Source: Mikania micrantha
Taxonomy: Eukaryota > Streptophyta > Magnoliopsida > Asterales > Asteraceae
Length of the DNA stretch: 64,000 bases
Assembly (NCBI GenBank): GCA_009363875.1
Contig: CM018696.1
Location: 17,063,475 to 17,127,474 of the forward strand
Direction of reading: 5' to 3'
Shown here: positions 22,463 to 33,620 of the stretch, one piece after another
Numbering within the stretch: position 1 is the first letter of the stretch
Layout: every line of letters starts with the position of its first letter
The notes under the pieces: generated by a model
Database searches by the model: none
Told to the model about the DNA's origin: nothing
What the model saw: the letters and a program-made list of their open reading frames with translations, nothing else
Translations under genes and position numbers: made by a program

Positions 22463-25201
22463 TGTAACATCTGTGCCGGAAACGTCACTGGAACAGTGAG
22501 CTGAACAGTAAACGCACAGTAACTTAGGTACAAACTACGTAAACTATTGTTATGCTACTAATATCATGATACTTGATATTAAACTATTATGCTATTGTTT
22601 CTGAAAACTGAATAAACTTAACAGTTTAACAGTTAGAAACACGTCAGACAACACAGTGTTGAAACATAGATGCTTGATTTGATGCTACAGTGTATAAACG
22701 TATGCGAGGTTAAACAAAACAAACACATAACGGTTGTTGTTACAGAATGCTAAACAGACGAGTTATTCGTATAGGTGACGATCTGTACGAATGATTCTGA
22801 TAGTTTAACGTTCTGAATAATGACTTAACAGTAGAAAACAAGAATCAGAAAGCCAAACCATCGTCGTGTTCGTTCGAATGACGATTCGAACGAATACGCG
22901 CGATGGCGACGCGATCTGACGAAACGATAACGAATAACGACACGAACGCTCATAACCTCAAGGAAATAAAATAGTTCCTATTTTTACAATTTTGAAACTC
23001 ATCATAAATAGGTTAAAATGAAACCACTTAAATTAAATTACGCAAAGTACGCGAAAGAAAACAACGGCACGTGTTAAATAATCAAGTAAGGCAAATAATT
23101 TAGGAAAAAGACTTTTAAAAGAATTACTGTTAAATAACCACCATTCAAAAGTCTAAAATAAAGTCTTTTATTCGAATTAAGAGAAAGGCGCGTAAAGTGC
23201 CGGAATCACGACGAAAACGCGAATCGAGCAACCGAAACGAACCCGAATACCCACGGGGTATATAAACAACAAATGAGGTCATCTCCCTCATTTACTCTCC
23301 TCACACTCTCTCTCTAAACCACCTCCACCGTCACTTTCTCTCTCTAAGATTCAAACCTCAAACTCACTCATTTCTCAACCATTTCAAGCCATTTTGGTGT
23401 CAAAACAACCATCACAACTTGTAGATCACGAAAGTACACGAAATTCAAGGTTTAAACCGTTCAAATCGAGGTAAATCCGAGTTCTAAGTCACGATTTTAG
23501 GGTTTTTGAAACCCTAACTCGATCTCGCCTTTTCGACCGGCCAAACACCTCAAAACCTTAGGGAAATCACTCACCCACACCCTAGAATCAAGTAGGAACA
23601 AGTTGCAGATCAAACTATGACAGATCAAACTAAGGGTATTTACTATCTGATGATGCTATTGTGAATGCTAATGCTACGGGGTTATGCTACAAACTAATGC
23701 CATGAGTTATGCTAAATGCTAATGCTATGAGTTATGCTAAATGCTAATGCTACGAGATATGCTAAATACTAATGCTACGGGTTATGCTAAATGCTAATGC
23801 TACGAGATTATGCTACATGCTAAGGCTATGGGCTTATGCTAGAGACTAATATTAACACTAAATACTAATGATTCTATGATGCTATGAGGTTGCTAAATAC
23901 ATGCATACATACATATATACACACATACATACTGATTACTTGAAACTATGGATACTATAAACTCTTGAATGCTATATGATTGCCAAGTTAAAACAACGGT
24001 CTGGCCTCTCAGTGCTTGCCTTACCGGTTGTGAAACTAGTACTTGTGCACAAGTTACGTAAATGCTGAACTAATTGAATGCTATAAACTTGTATGCTAAA
24101 ACTATTGGCTATGGAAGAACAATAGTTGGTCTCTCAGTGCTTGCCTTCATGTGTTCTTCCTAGTCGGGACTTGAAGAACAATAGTTGGTCTCTCAGTGCT
24201 TGCCTTCATGTGTTCTTCATAGTCGGGACTAGAAGGCACCTGATATGGTCTCTCAGTGCTTGCCATAGGGTGTCCTTCATGGTCTGATACGAGGAAACTG
24301 ACTGATGGCCTCTCAGTGCTTGCCATGCAGTGTTTCCCACAACTACTTACTCAGGTGATCAGTAACTAGGACGATACTGGTGATTCCTTAGTTGACTTTG
24401 TGTCATCATGGAAACCTTCTATCTCCCCCTAAGTTGCTAATGACACCTAGTGCTGGTATGGATTGATACTGAATTCCTTCTGGCATTCAGTTGTCTATTC
24501 TGGTGACTCACAAACTATACTCACGGATGCTATGGATAAACTTACATACTAGATGCTTAAACTATAATGGGGAAAAGAGATTGGATGATAGGTAAAATGC
24601 TTAATTATCCTTAACACCAATGTCATATGTGGCTTAGTATGTGGTGGGACGGCGTCTGGGCGGGTCGTAGGCTCGACTCAGGGGTATGCCCTATATATAA
24701 GCATACCGAGTTACATGATACAGGTGGTGTTATTGAGGTTAAGGTTTTACTGGAAAGGTTTACAAATGCTATTTTAAACTTATAAACTATATGAACTCAC
24801 CAACCATTGTGTTGACTTGTTTTCCTTACATGCCTTCTCAGGTGACGTACAGGAATAGACTAAAGCTTTTGGTTTGCATGCTAAGCGGCCTAGATAGAGG
24901 ACCTAGCTGATTTTGGAAGCACAACTTTTGTTGTTAATACGAATCATTTTTGATGTCTTGTACAGTTACAAGATAGAAAACACTTGATTCTTTTGATAGG
25001 TTTATTCAGTTAAATTACTGAACATTGACATTGTAATTTAACTTTGTAATCCTATTTAAATGCTTTATTGTGCTTAACTATTCTTAACATTGATGCTATG
25101 TAAATAATCTGATCAACACGATTATCACCCCCGATATCACGCCCCGGGAACCTTCCGCCCGACGGGGAAGTCGATCCGTCCCGCCGGCTCGGGGTGTGAC
25201 A
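22463..25201 (+). repeat. 3' LTR of the full-length Tekay element (2739 bp)
   Basis: It matches the 5' LTR closely except for a middle block. It has H1 22765-22792, H2 22869-22894 with a perfect 10-bp stem, TATA 23256-23268, CTCTCAGTGCTTGCC repeats 24000-24345, the TATATATA palindrome 24684-24706 and the terminal hairpin. Positions ~23625-23848 hold a GCTAATGCTACG tandem array instead of the CATTCGG cassette. Confidence 0.93.
23670..23840. repeat. GCTAATGCTACG-type short tandem repeats
   Basis: About eight units of GCTAATGCTA(C/T)G(A/G)G with TTATGCTAAAT, period near 25 bases, found only in the 3' LTR. Confidence 0.7.
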
Positions 25202-25573
25202 CAAACCTAGGTTACAATGAGTTAAAGGTTGATAACCTTTAACTTAAACCTAAGTTTACAATTAGAACTCTATTATCACCATAATAATTCAAGTGGGCCA
25301 CAAGGTCAATGACAAAGTGTATTAATCAGAACTTAGTGAGTAGGTGTTAACAAAATCCTTCACAACTAAACAAGGGCCGAATGAAGACCAAGACAGTGAC
25401 TCACAAGTGTTAGCCAAATTAAGGCTAACACATACACACACACAAATCACAATAATTGATACTTATGAGTCAAATACAACGTGAAATCAATACAGGATCG
25501 TGAAAACAAACTCAAGTTCAATCAAGAGCGCGTGTACTCTTCTTTTAAGCTAAGTCAACCACTACAACAACAA

Positions 25574-26980
25574 GGTGAGTTCATATGCCCCTTTTTCTTT
25601 AATCTTAACTGATTTTAAACTCACAGGGCTGAGAAACATGCTTTACTTTTATTTATTTAAAAGTTTTGCTTAACATATTGCTATTACTTTGATTTTAGAT
25701 AATATTAAATTGCTTATTATCGCTTATCATTGTATGCATGCTTGTATGATCATGACATGACAGGGATAATCAGATGAACATTATAATATATCTTCATAAT
25801 TCATCAATACATTAGAATAACATAGTTATAAGATGTTATCTTATAACACCTAGTTATTCTTACATGAGCAACCATTGGGATAATTCATACATAAACAAAC
25901 ATTGGAGACAATTACAGAGAAACATAATGACACAACAAAACACATGAATGATCAGAAGATAATACATCTTCTTAATACCATTCAACATTATAATTAACTA
26001 AGTGTGATAAGTCAAGTACTTATAACGCTTAGTTTACAACTTAAAACATACTATGCGATAGTATGGAGCATTTATCATCCACCACCTACGTCACTTAAGG
26101 GTAGTAAGACTAGTTCTTACTACGGCTTAAGGATTATATGGTGACCATATGGATTACAAGGAATGATAATCATGATAATGTAACTTCATGATAACAACAT
26201 CATTCACACAATGATTAACATAACGTAATAAGACAAGATCTTATTTAACCTTGTTAATCACATTGAGAACATCCCACATTGAGAACAAACAACAACATCG
26301 ATGTACATCATCCATCGTTACCTGTGGACTAGTAGGCTGAGGAATTTATTTTCTCTCATGTCATATTATTAGTAACAGTTTCGATGAGGGCAATGGGATC
26401 ACAAAGTGGTAGAGGTAAATCGGATGCATTGAAATCTGATTACGTGAGGATTGCAATGGATTCCTTTTAGGCTCTATGCACTTCGCATTGAGAACAAATG
26501 ACAAATAGTTAACTAACACTTTTAATATTTAAAAGTGAATCAACAATTAACCCCATAAGCAATAGAATAATACAAGGAGCAGATTAAGTAAATCTAATAT
26601 CCTTAATACATATAATGGTTATCAATACTTCGGTTTGATAACTACAACTTTACTACTATATTATTCTATACATGATATCACAGGTGAACAACAATGAGAT
26701 GAACATGTGGATTGGAGATGGAAATCAATAGTTGTATTGCAAGTAGTGTGGAGTTGTAGTAGTGATGTGGTGGGATGTTGGCTAGGGCTTGGTTCCCTTA
26801 CATATGCCCTATATATAAGCATCACTACTAGGATGATATATAATTTGTAAATATAACTATTGAGAAGCCATTGGGTGAACGGGTGAACAAACAACATACA
26901 AGTAACAGAACATACATTGTGATTGTGCATGTGAATGAATCAAGGTTTTCAACTAACATACTTATGAACTCACCAACCTA
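25574..26980 (+). other. 12-bp inverted repeat flanking the TATATATA palindrome
   Basis: GGTGAGTTCATA near 25574 and TATGAACTCACC near 26964 are perfect or near-perfect reverse complements about 1.4 kb apart. Between them lies ATATGCCCTATATATAAGCAT (26802-26823). The same trio recurs at 46938/48256/48419. The left member looks like a 5' splice donor. A TTTTCTCAGGTGACG acceptor-like site follows the right member. Confidence 0.55.
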
Positions 26981-27428
26981 GTGTTGACTTTGTTTAAATG
27001 CATGTTTTTTCTCAGGTGACGAACATGTTTAGTCACCAGGATTACTGGGACATAGCTAGTGGACTTTTAGAAGGCCTAGCTACTTTTCGTGTTGCATACT
27101 TTTGATTGACAATACAACGAATCATCTTTTGTATATCTTGTATAGTGACAAGATATAAACTCATTAATTCTTTTGATTAGATTTACTTAGTTAAATTATG
27201 AGGAAACAATGTAATTTAACTTTGTAATTCTATTTCATTGTCATGTTAGCATTTCTCATTTATATCTCATGTGCTATGTAAACAATCTGATCATTTCGAT
27301 TATCAAACGATATTGCACCCCGAGAACTTTCCGCCCGATGGGAAAGTCGATCCAGCCCGCCGGCTCGGGGTGTGACACAATATGATATGATGTACATGTT
27401 CTCAAAAAGTTCAGTTCTAGATAACCAT

Positions 27429-27631
27429 CTTGGCTTTTCTGTGGGAGGTCAAGGGTTCAAATCCCTCCCAAGGCAAAATAGGGGTCCTTGGGAGGTCAGG
27501 GGGTTTTCCGGTGCGGTTTCCTCCTGGGGTGGTGGTGGGGTCTCAACGGAGGTCATGGTAACTAGACCTTGGTGACGTGGCCTGAAAATCAGTGGTTCAC
27601 ACGTTGAGATCAAATGCCGTTCAAAAAAAAA
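27429..27631 (+). mobile_element. SINE-like retroposon with poly(A) and 10-bp TSD
   Basis: AGATAACCAT flanks the segment at 27419-27428 and 27632-27641. Inside, a B-box-like GGGTTCAAATCCCTCCC lies about 25 bases from the start and the 3' end is a run of A. This fits a tRNA-derived SINE inserted by LINE machinery; the 5' end seems short and no clear A box is visible. It sits about 50 bases from the inner edge of the minus-strand solo LTR. Confidence 0.75.
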
Positions 27632-27641
27632 AGATAACCAT

Positions 27642-29074
27642 GGGACCCGTATCTAGTTCCTATCGGACGTTCTGTTCTTGTTCTATAAGATACTACCCGT
27701 CGGTAACATCTTAATGCCTCATTGTCTTAATGTCTATCACCACATTAAGAAGTTCTAAAAACAGGTAACAAACATTCACAGCAAGGGGAGTTGCAGCTCC
27801 TAGCGAATGGGTTATCAGTCGATAGTACTATCATTGTTTTCTGTTCGGTCCCACATGGGTTCACTAGATACAGTTAAAAAATGAGGACTATTAAGTTCTG
27901 TGATAGTGTTATTTTCTCCAGGCAAAATCCCATGAAATCCACAAGTTCTCAACAATCACATGAAATCACGCAGATAATAGTGCTACATATCATATGTTCC
28001 AGAAAAGTTCCACAATAAGACCCTGGTGTTTATAAAACATTAAAAAGAAAAGGGGTTGTACGAACTCACCTGAGAACTTACAAGTAGCAGAATGTCACAC
28101 GACTGCTAGTAATAGAGTGATTATGCATTTATTTATGTTTAATGAGTTATTTCTGGTTTAACTTACTGATTAGATCTTTCTGAACATTCAATGTCAAAGA
28201 CATTGCTTAATGGTCATCAAACTGATATTAAGTATTTAATTATTTAATTTAATGTTATATCATACAATGTATGATAATGTAGGAACCTACACTGAATTAG
28301 ATTCCTAATACAAGGTTGATGACACACTTGATTAATCAGAATAATCTCGGATTAACCAAATAGTTAATGTTGTTGATTATATTGCTAAAACAGTTCCTAG
28401 ACAGATTAATGGCTTAGGAATGATCAATCCTTGTCATTAACTACCCAAATATCACGAAATATCACAATGTAGCATTAGAATAGGTTTAATAATCATGTTT
28501 AACATACTAATCTGACTGTTATTATAAACATCAGATAATCGTTCCAATGAGTATGCTAATGATTGTGATTAGTTTGAAATACATGGATTTAACATTGCAT
28601 TTTAAAGATTAACCAAACTAATCACCTGCATTGTTATAATCAAATGGTTTAAACCATTATAATTATGGGTATGATTTCATGCAAACCGGGCATTACAACG
28701 GATCAACACAAGGATTTACCCGTTAAAACAACGTGTTCTTCGTTTATAATCAATCCTAGCCATTATCGGCAATAATCAACAATCCTAACTATATCATTAC
28801 GTTCAAAATCAAGATCTAATCAATCATTATCAAGCTAGAAGGTTAAAACGAACCGTTACCTAATCAGACGAAGTTCTGAGTGTAGAACAGCGATCAGGGC
28901 TTGTAAATACGATCCTTGGTGCGATCCACGTGATTAGAAGGCTTCAAAATGGAGATTTTATGGTTACAGAGGCTGGTTCTTCACCTGGAAGCAAGAAAAG
29001 TCGAGATAGAAGAAGAAATATGGCCTTCCGCATGCGATCTGATCTTTTTATCCAATTTGCCGACTTAACTGGCC
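27642..29074 (-). mobile_element. Middle of the second-family solo LTR, no gene
   Basis: This gene-less stretch belongs to the minus-strand LTR 11501-29412. It includes an ACGAACTCACCTGAG site near 28059 (GTGAGT-type on the minus strand) and otherwise AT-rich DNA with no other feature seen. Confidence 0.5.
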
Positions 29075-29215
29075 CTAGGCGCACCGCCCCAAGTGAGACA
29101 CCGAGCTGGGGCGTACCGCGCGGAGGAGGGAATCCCAGATATTTTTCGTGAGGGCCGGGCGTATCGCCTGGGACGAGAGCCTCACGCTAGGCGTACTGTC
29201 TAGCCTTATTTTTCT
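29075..29215. repeat. Word cassette GGCGTACCGCC
   Basis: Variants GGCGCACCGCC, GGCGTACCGCG, GGCGTATCGCC and GGCGTACTGTC recur within about 140 GC-rich bases. They lie in the leader position of the minus-strand LTR ending at 29412. Confidence 0.55.
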
Positions 29216-29412
29216 CAAATTTCTGGATTTTCTTCGTTTCGCGATTCCGGACAATCCGTAACTCCGTTTCGGGCACGGTTTTCGCCCACGTTCACCATTT
29301 CTCGCATACTATCAACCTGTAATAATTACAATCATCAAATAAACATGGATTTCTAGAACGACCACATGTGATCATGCCATCGATGACGTAATTTTCAACT
29401 GCAATTGTCACA

Positions 29413-29697
29413 CATACCGTTGACCCAAATTTATTTTACATATGTAAAGGTGAAGACTTAGTGAAAACATAGGATAAACATTAGTAAACCTAGCTAAATT
29501 TTAAACAATGTATTTGTACTTCAAATGTAATTTAGATTTGAGAACTTTGTAATAACTTATTTGAATGTTGTAATTAATGTATTATTTAAATTGTTAATAA
29601 TGATACTTTAAATATTGAAACTTTATAATAGCACAATGAGCTAATAAACAGTCGTCATTGCGCCCAATCGTATGTCGCCATCGGTCAGGGTTTGACA
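29413..29697 (+). mobile_element. Outer LTR of nest A, right part
   Basis: The sequence resumes after TSD CATAC and repeats the GACC(T/C)AAATTTATTTTACAT block seen at 11325. It ends GGTCAGGGTTTGACA at 29697, an LTR-like CA end. The following 5 bases are TTTAT; no partner TSD for this LTR was identified. Confidence 0.55.
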
Positions 29698-29756
29698 TTT
29701 ATCAATTCTTTACGTTACTAATTTCAGTTAGTTAAAATTTTTTTGTTGTTAACCAC

Positions 29757-29968
29757 CTAGGAAGTGATGTACCGAAGGAAATGATGTAGTGGTTAAAGTG
29801 GATCAGAGACAACTTATAGGTAGTCCAATTCCCATTTAGACGGTTTTTCTTGGAGGTCACCGACCTGATTGCGTGTGACCTTGTATTACATGTTCATTTC
29901 GGTTAGTCAGGTATTGGAGTGACCCGAGGGTTTTACCATGTAAATGGGTTTTTGAGGGTCATAAAAAA
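29757..29968 (+). mobile_element. SINE-like relic 1
   Basis: It has an A-box-like TAGTGGTTAAAGTGG and ends in GGGTTTTTGAGGGTCATAAAAAAAA. Its second half matches 30325-30436 in pattern (CCGAC..GATTGC..., AGTC, CC.AGGGTT.CCA.GTAA). The family is unknown. Confidence 0.35.
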
Positions 29969-30122
29969 AATTTAATTATTGTTTTATTACTAAAATACTT
30001 ATTAATAAGTAATTTAATCATTTTGTATGAATTTTTGTTGTATAATTCTTAAATATTTATTGCCAATTATCTTATATTTTATATTAAAGATGTGTTACTG
30101 TGTAAACGGGCTAATAGTCTAG

Positions 30123-30325
30123 TTACTCTATAAACGTCAATTTCTTAAATATGATACGATATGATATTTTTAATTATTTCTGATCAATTTTAAGCTGATT
30201 ACTCTATAAATACTTATACCTATTTTCTTAAATATGATACATATAATACTTTTAATTATTTCGGATCAATTTTAAGTGGATTACTCTATAAACATTTATA
30301 CCCATTTTCTTAAATATTATTTATA
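30123..30325. repeat. ~80-bp tandem repeat, about 2.5 copies
   Basis: Units starting TTACTCTATAAA at 30123, 30199 and 30281 share TTTCTTAAATATGATAC and GATCAATTTTAAG. Confidence 0.75.
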
Positions 30326-30436
30326 TCTCCATTAAGGTTGATTTCCTTATAGGTTTCCGACTCGATTGCTTGCGGCGACGTTTTGCATGTTTCCTCTCAT
30401 CAGTCGTTTATTAAGGAGAACCTAGGGTTACCACGT
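30325..30436 (+). mobile_element. SINE-like relic 2
   Basis: Partial, diverged copy of the 29757-29968 sequence, matching its second half only. Confidence 0.3.
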
Positions 30437-30439
30437 AAG

Positions 30440-31100
30440 TTGGTTAAATTGGTTAACGAAAAATATGATATGTAAGATATTTTAGAAAAGAAAAAATTCT
30501 TCTGCAATCGCATCTTATTATATTTCATACACAATGATTACGGTTTTTAAAATCTTCTGTCAAATTAATTTTGCATTAAACGTGTCGTACCCTGAAATGT
30601 TTGAATATTTCATTTTCAGGAAAGAAAAAAGGGTATAAAAATCTGAAGAAAGTAAAATAAATTTCTGTCGGTGATATTGTAAATTTGTAAAGATAGGAAA
30701 ATAATGAAAATAAGATACATCCTTTGTTGCATTATCAGGCACAAGGCGAAATTTGATATTTTTAATTTGATATGGGTGCAAATTTGAAACGTGTGAGTTC
30801 GTTTTTGAGTTGGTTCTAGCCATAACCAAATTCGAAATTCGGTTTTATGACAAAACCTTTTTTTAATTAGGTTTGATCGGTTATTCGGTTTAACTCTAAA
30901 AGGCTAAGACTTTCAAACACAAACATGAGAGGTGTCATCTTCAAAAGCAAAATCTTTAACTGGAGGTGTCATTCTCAATCAGTTTCTTGCCTTTGATTCC
31001 AATCAAAAGCTGAATGCTAAATCACCAACGTCCCTCTCTCTCAACATAGAATTGTGAAAGGTGAAAGTCGATTTGTTTACTAGCTGTTGATTTAAACATT
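30440..31100. other. No recognised feature
   Basis: AT-rich DNA. CCAAATTCGAAATTCGGTTT and TCGGTTTAAC words near 30826-30890 recall those common in decayed DNA transposons, as do the CCGAACC words at 31445-31555, but I cannot delimit an element. Confidence 0.4.
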
Positions 31101-31104
31101 TATT

Positions 31105-31406
31105 TATGTATGTCCAAATAGTGTAGGGAAATTGTGGGAAAAGTACTGTCAGAAATTTGTCGAAAATGCTTCTTGTAAACGTGTCGGAAATAATAATTTA
31201 ATACCTTACTAAAGGTTGTCAGAATATTGTCGCTAAATTGTCTAAAAAGTATTGTTGTAAAATTGTCGGAAATGCTTCTTGAAATTTTGTAGGAAATATT
31301 TTCCACCATACTTTTTTCCGATTAAACAGTGTTTGTCAGAAATTTGTCGGAAAAACCTCTTACCTACAAAAATCTTTGTCAGAAAAATGAACTTTTTCTT
31401 GTAATG
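31105..31406 (-). mobile_element. CACTA-like subterminal repeat fragment
   Basis: Words such as TTGTCGGAAAT, TTGTCAGAAAT and TTGTCGCTAAAT recur about ten times. The segment ends TTTTTCTTGTAATG (31393-31406), one base from the reverse complement of the common plant CACTA terminus CACTACAAGAAAAA. No matching left terminus or TSD was found, so it is a fragment. Confidence 0.45.
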
Positions 31407-31409
31407 CAA

Positions 31410-32172
31410 AAAGAAGGGTTTTAGCGAAAAAAATGTTATTTGGTTTTTAACCGAAACCGAACCGAATACAACTAAGTTGAATTCGGTTCGGGGTTCAAAT
31501 TTTTTCAAAACTAATTAAACCGAACCAAATAAACAAAAAACAAACCGAAAAATGAACCGATAAACACTAGCATTTGAAGTTCATGTTGAGGTTGGGTGTC
31601 AAATAGCATATTAAATCTAAGGTGTTTGTCTTGAGATTAAAAATTAGATACTAATTCGAATTAATTTAAAATATTAGCATTAAAAAATAAATTATAGTCG
31701 GTGTAAATTTAACATTCGTTACCGAACAATATTCCCTGATAAGTCATTTTGTACATCACATTCATTTTACGATATTAAATAAAGACTCGTAACCTAATGC
31801 AGGGGATAATTTATAATTGGGTTATGTGTTATTATCACTTCAAAAGAGTTTGACGAGGTTTTAATCATATGTCATGAAGATGACATGTATCTGTTACATA
31901 CGAGACTACTCCTATTACCCAGAAGTTACTTATATGTGTAATGGTTACATTAAAAGGGTTGGTATTTTATAGTGTTCACATAAGGTGAGTCACATGATCC
32001 ACTCCTATTTACCCACAACTTCACACACGCTCGTAACTATGGTCACCTTCAACACATCATCGATACAATAGCTCGTAATTATGATCACCTTCAACACATC
32101 ATCTACATGACACACCTTCTATATAATGGACAATAGGCATGAACAAGACACGACCAAAGATCATTATATCAT
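31410..32172. other. No recognised feature
   Basis: It holds CGGTTCGG/CCGAACC words near 31445-31555 and a ~57-bp repeat (CTCGTAACTATGGTCACC / CTCGTAATTATGATCACC, 32030 and 32070) but no supportable gene. Confidence 0.4.
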
Positions 32173-32441
32173 TGTAACATAAGTGTCTGAACAGTAGTTC
32201 GGAACAGTATAATGTACAGTAGATCAGGTACGAAACTATGTGTAATACTAGTTATGTGAATTCAAAACAAAACTCTTTCAGCAACATTGTGTGAAACCAT
32301 GGTTTAACAATCAGAATTATGTCTGACAACACGAAACGATTATGTGCATGTTAGTTAGGATTTATTATGTTTAAATGTATGTGAGAATATATAATCAAAA
32401 CAGTAACGGACGTCGTTACGTGAATATTAAACTGACAGAGT

Positions 32442-32569
32442 ATTCGTGTGGGTGACGATTCGCATGAATATATCTGGGGTTTAACGTTCTGAATGATGTC
32501 TAATAATTAGAAAATCAAATCAGAAAGTACAGTTGTCGTCGTGTTCGTACGGGTGACGATCTGTACGAA
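32442..32569 (+). other. Paired LTR hairpins H1 and H2
   Basis: H1 pairs ATTCGTGTG with CGCATGAAT using two G-U pairs. H2 pairs TTCGTAC with GTACGAA exactly. Both enclose GGTGACGAT. The stems differ from those of the other LTRs. Confidence 0.75.
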
Positions 32570-33189
32570 TATGCGCTAAAACCGTACAATTCGACGAAAG
32601 ATTTAAATTAAACGTTTTTCAAATGTTAAAAACAAATAAAAGATATAAATTTAATTTATTATGAATTATCTCCTAAAATAATTTAGAAAATTCTATTTTA
32701 AATAACGTAACGCTACGTTACGCGAAATTCGGAAACGACACGTTTGAGCGAAACCGAACAAATCCTAACACGCCCGAACGATGAAAACTTTGAAATGGCA
32801 TTAAATGCCAATTAAACCCTCTCACCAACCCATTTTTTTCACTCTAGATCTGGCACCTTCTATCTCTACATTTTCTCTCTCTAAATTCAAACTCAAAACA
32901 CTCAATCCATGACCAAATCAAGCGATTTTGGTGTTAAAATGATCACAACAACACTTAGATCGTGAAAGTACAAAGAATCGGAGCTTTGGATCAACGAATT
33001 TCAGGTAGAATCGAGCTCAAACACTCGGTTTTTGTGATGTGTTACTATTCTGGCCTTCTGTTGCATTCCAGCCGGATTCCGACCCTTAAAACCCTTACAT
33101 TTTGTACGAAATAGACTTAGGATCTTGAGGAACACATTGAATCGAAGTGTAGGATGGCTGGAATCGAGTTGGAACCTGGGCAAGCTTAG

Positions 33190-33620
33190 TATCGACATAA
33201 GAAACCCATGCCAGAATAGTGTCGATGACATGGGTGTTCAGCAAGTTTCATCCATCGAGACTATAAGTCTCGATGGGCTAATCTCGATGGATTTGGGTTG
33301 AATCTGTTAATCTCAATGTCCTCCAAGTCCCTGAACCCAAGCCACCATCGATACTGATAGTATCGATAGGCTAGGGGGTTTGAACATAGATCCATCGAAA
33401 CTATAGCATCGGTGAGACATGATCTATTGTTCCATTGATATTAGCTACTCTTCAGCATCGATACTATTCCACAAACCTGTCGATACTAACATTGGGTGTA
33501 ATCCAAGGATAGTAAACTATAAAACAAGACAAATAAATCGAAAATGAGCGCAAGAAGGTCAATCGAAGATGGTAGTATCGTGTGGAATACTATTAGGGTT
33601 TTCGAATGTGTTAATCGGTT
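33190..33620. repeat. Word cassette ATCGATACT
   Basis: ATCGATACT, AGTATCGATA, ATCGAGACT and variants recur about fifteen times in both orientations, in the leader position of the interrupted LTR. Confidence 0.65.

Larger units (their letters stand above)
13983..25201 (+). mobile_element. Full-length Ty3/gypsy chromovirus (Tekay/Del-type), 11.2 kb
   Basis: Two LTRs with identical starts (TGTAACATCTGTGCCGG) and ends (TGACA) flank a 4854-bp interior with PBS, gag, PR-RT-RNase H-integrase order and a polypurine tract. CAAAC is duplicated at 13978-13982 and 25202-25206. The integrase-after-RT order marks Ty3/gypsy. The initiator-Met PBS, two Gag zinc knuckles, very long LTRs and a chromodomain-like integrase tail suggest the Tekay/Del chromovirus clade. 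The coding region is inactive. The LTRs differ by roughly 1-2% where they align, so the insertion is fairly recent. Confidence 0.95.
11828..27377 (+). mobile_element. Solo LTR, Tekay-type, plus strand, interrupted (TSD CAATA)
   Basis: It starts TGTTACAACTAGTACC and ends CTCGGGGTGTGACA. CAATA flanks it at 11823-11827 and 27378-27382. Own sequence is 11828-13982 plus 25207-27377, about 4.3 kb; the gap is the full-length element at 13983-25201. In order it shows H1 (12257-12286), H2 (12363-12388), a promoter-like GGTATTTAAAGCC near 12597, a CT-rich block, the GCCGAACC cassette, GGTGAGTTCATATG near 25574, the TATATATA palindrome (26802-26823), TATGAACTCACCAACC near 26964 and the terminal hairpin. 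No internal domain is present. Confidence 0.92.
11501..29412 (-). mobile_element. Solo LTR, second family, minus strand, interrupted (TSD CATAC)
   Basis: Left edge TGTCACACCCCCACC and right edge ...ATTGTCACA (LTR start TGTGACAATTG on the minus strand) are flanked by CATAC at 11496-11500 and 29413-29417. Its own sequence is 11501-11822 plus 27383-29412, about 2.36 kb. The rest is the inserted LTR at 11828-27377. Its 3' end resembles that of the LTR at 61076-63808 (shared GCGGAAGC and GAGATG blocks). It holds a SINE at 27429 and GGCGTACCGCC-type words at 29075-29215. Confidence 0.85.

Noticed and set aside
29698..29702. TTTAT after the outer LTR of nest A equals the TSD of the solo LTR at 4352-7833
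   Set aside because: The solo LTR already has its own matching pair; an AT-only 5-mer match elsewhere is likely chance.
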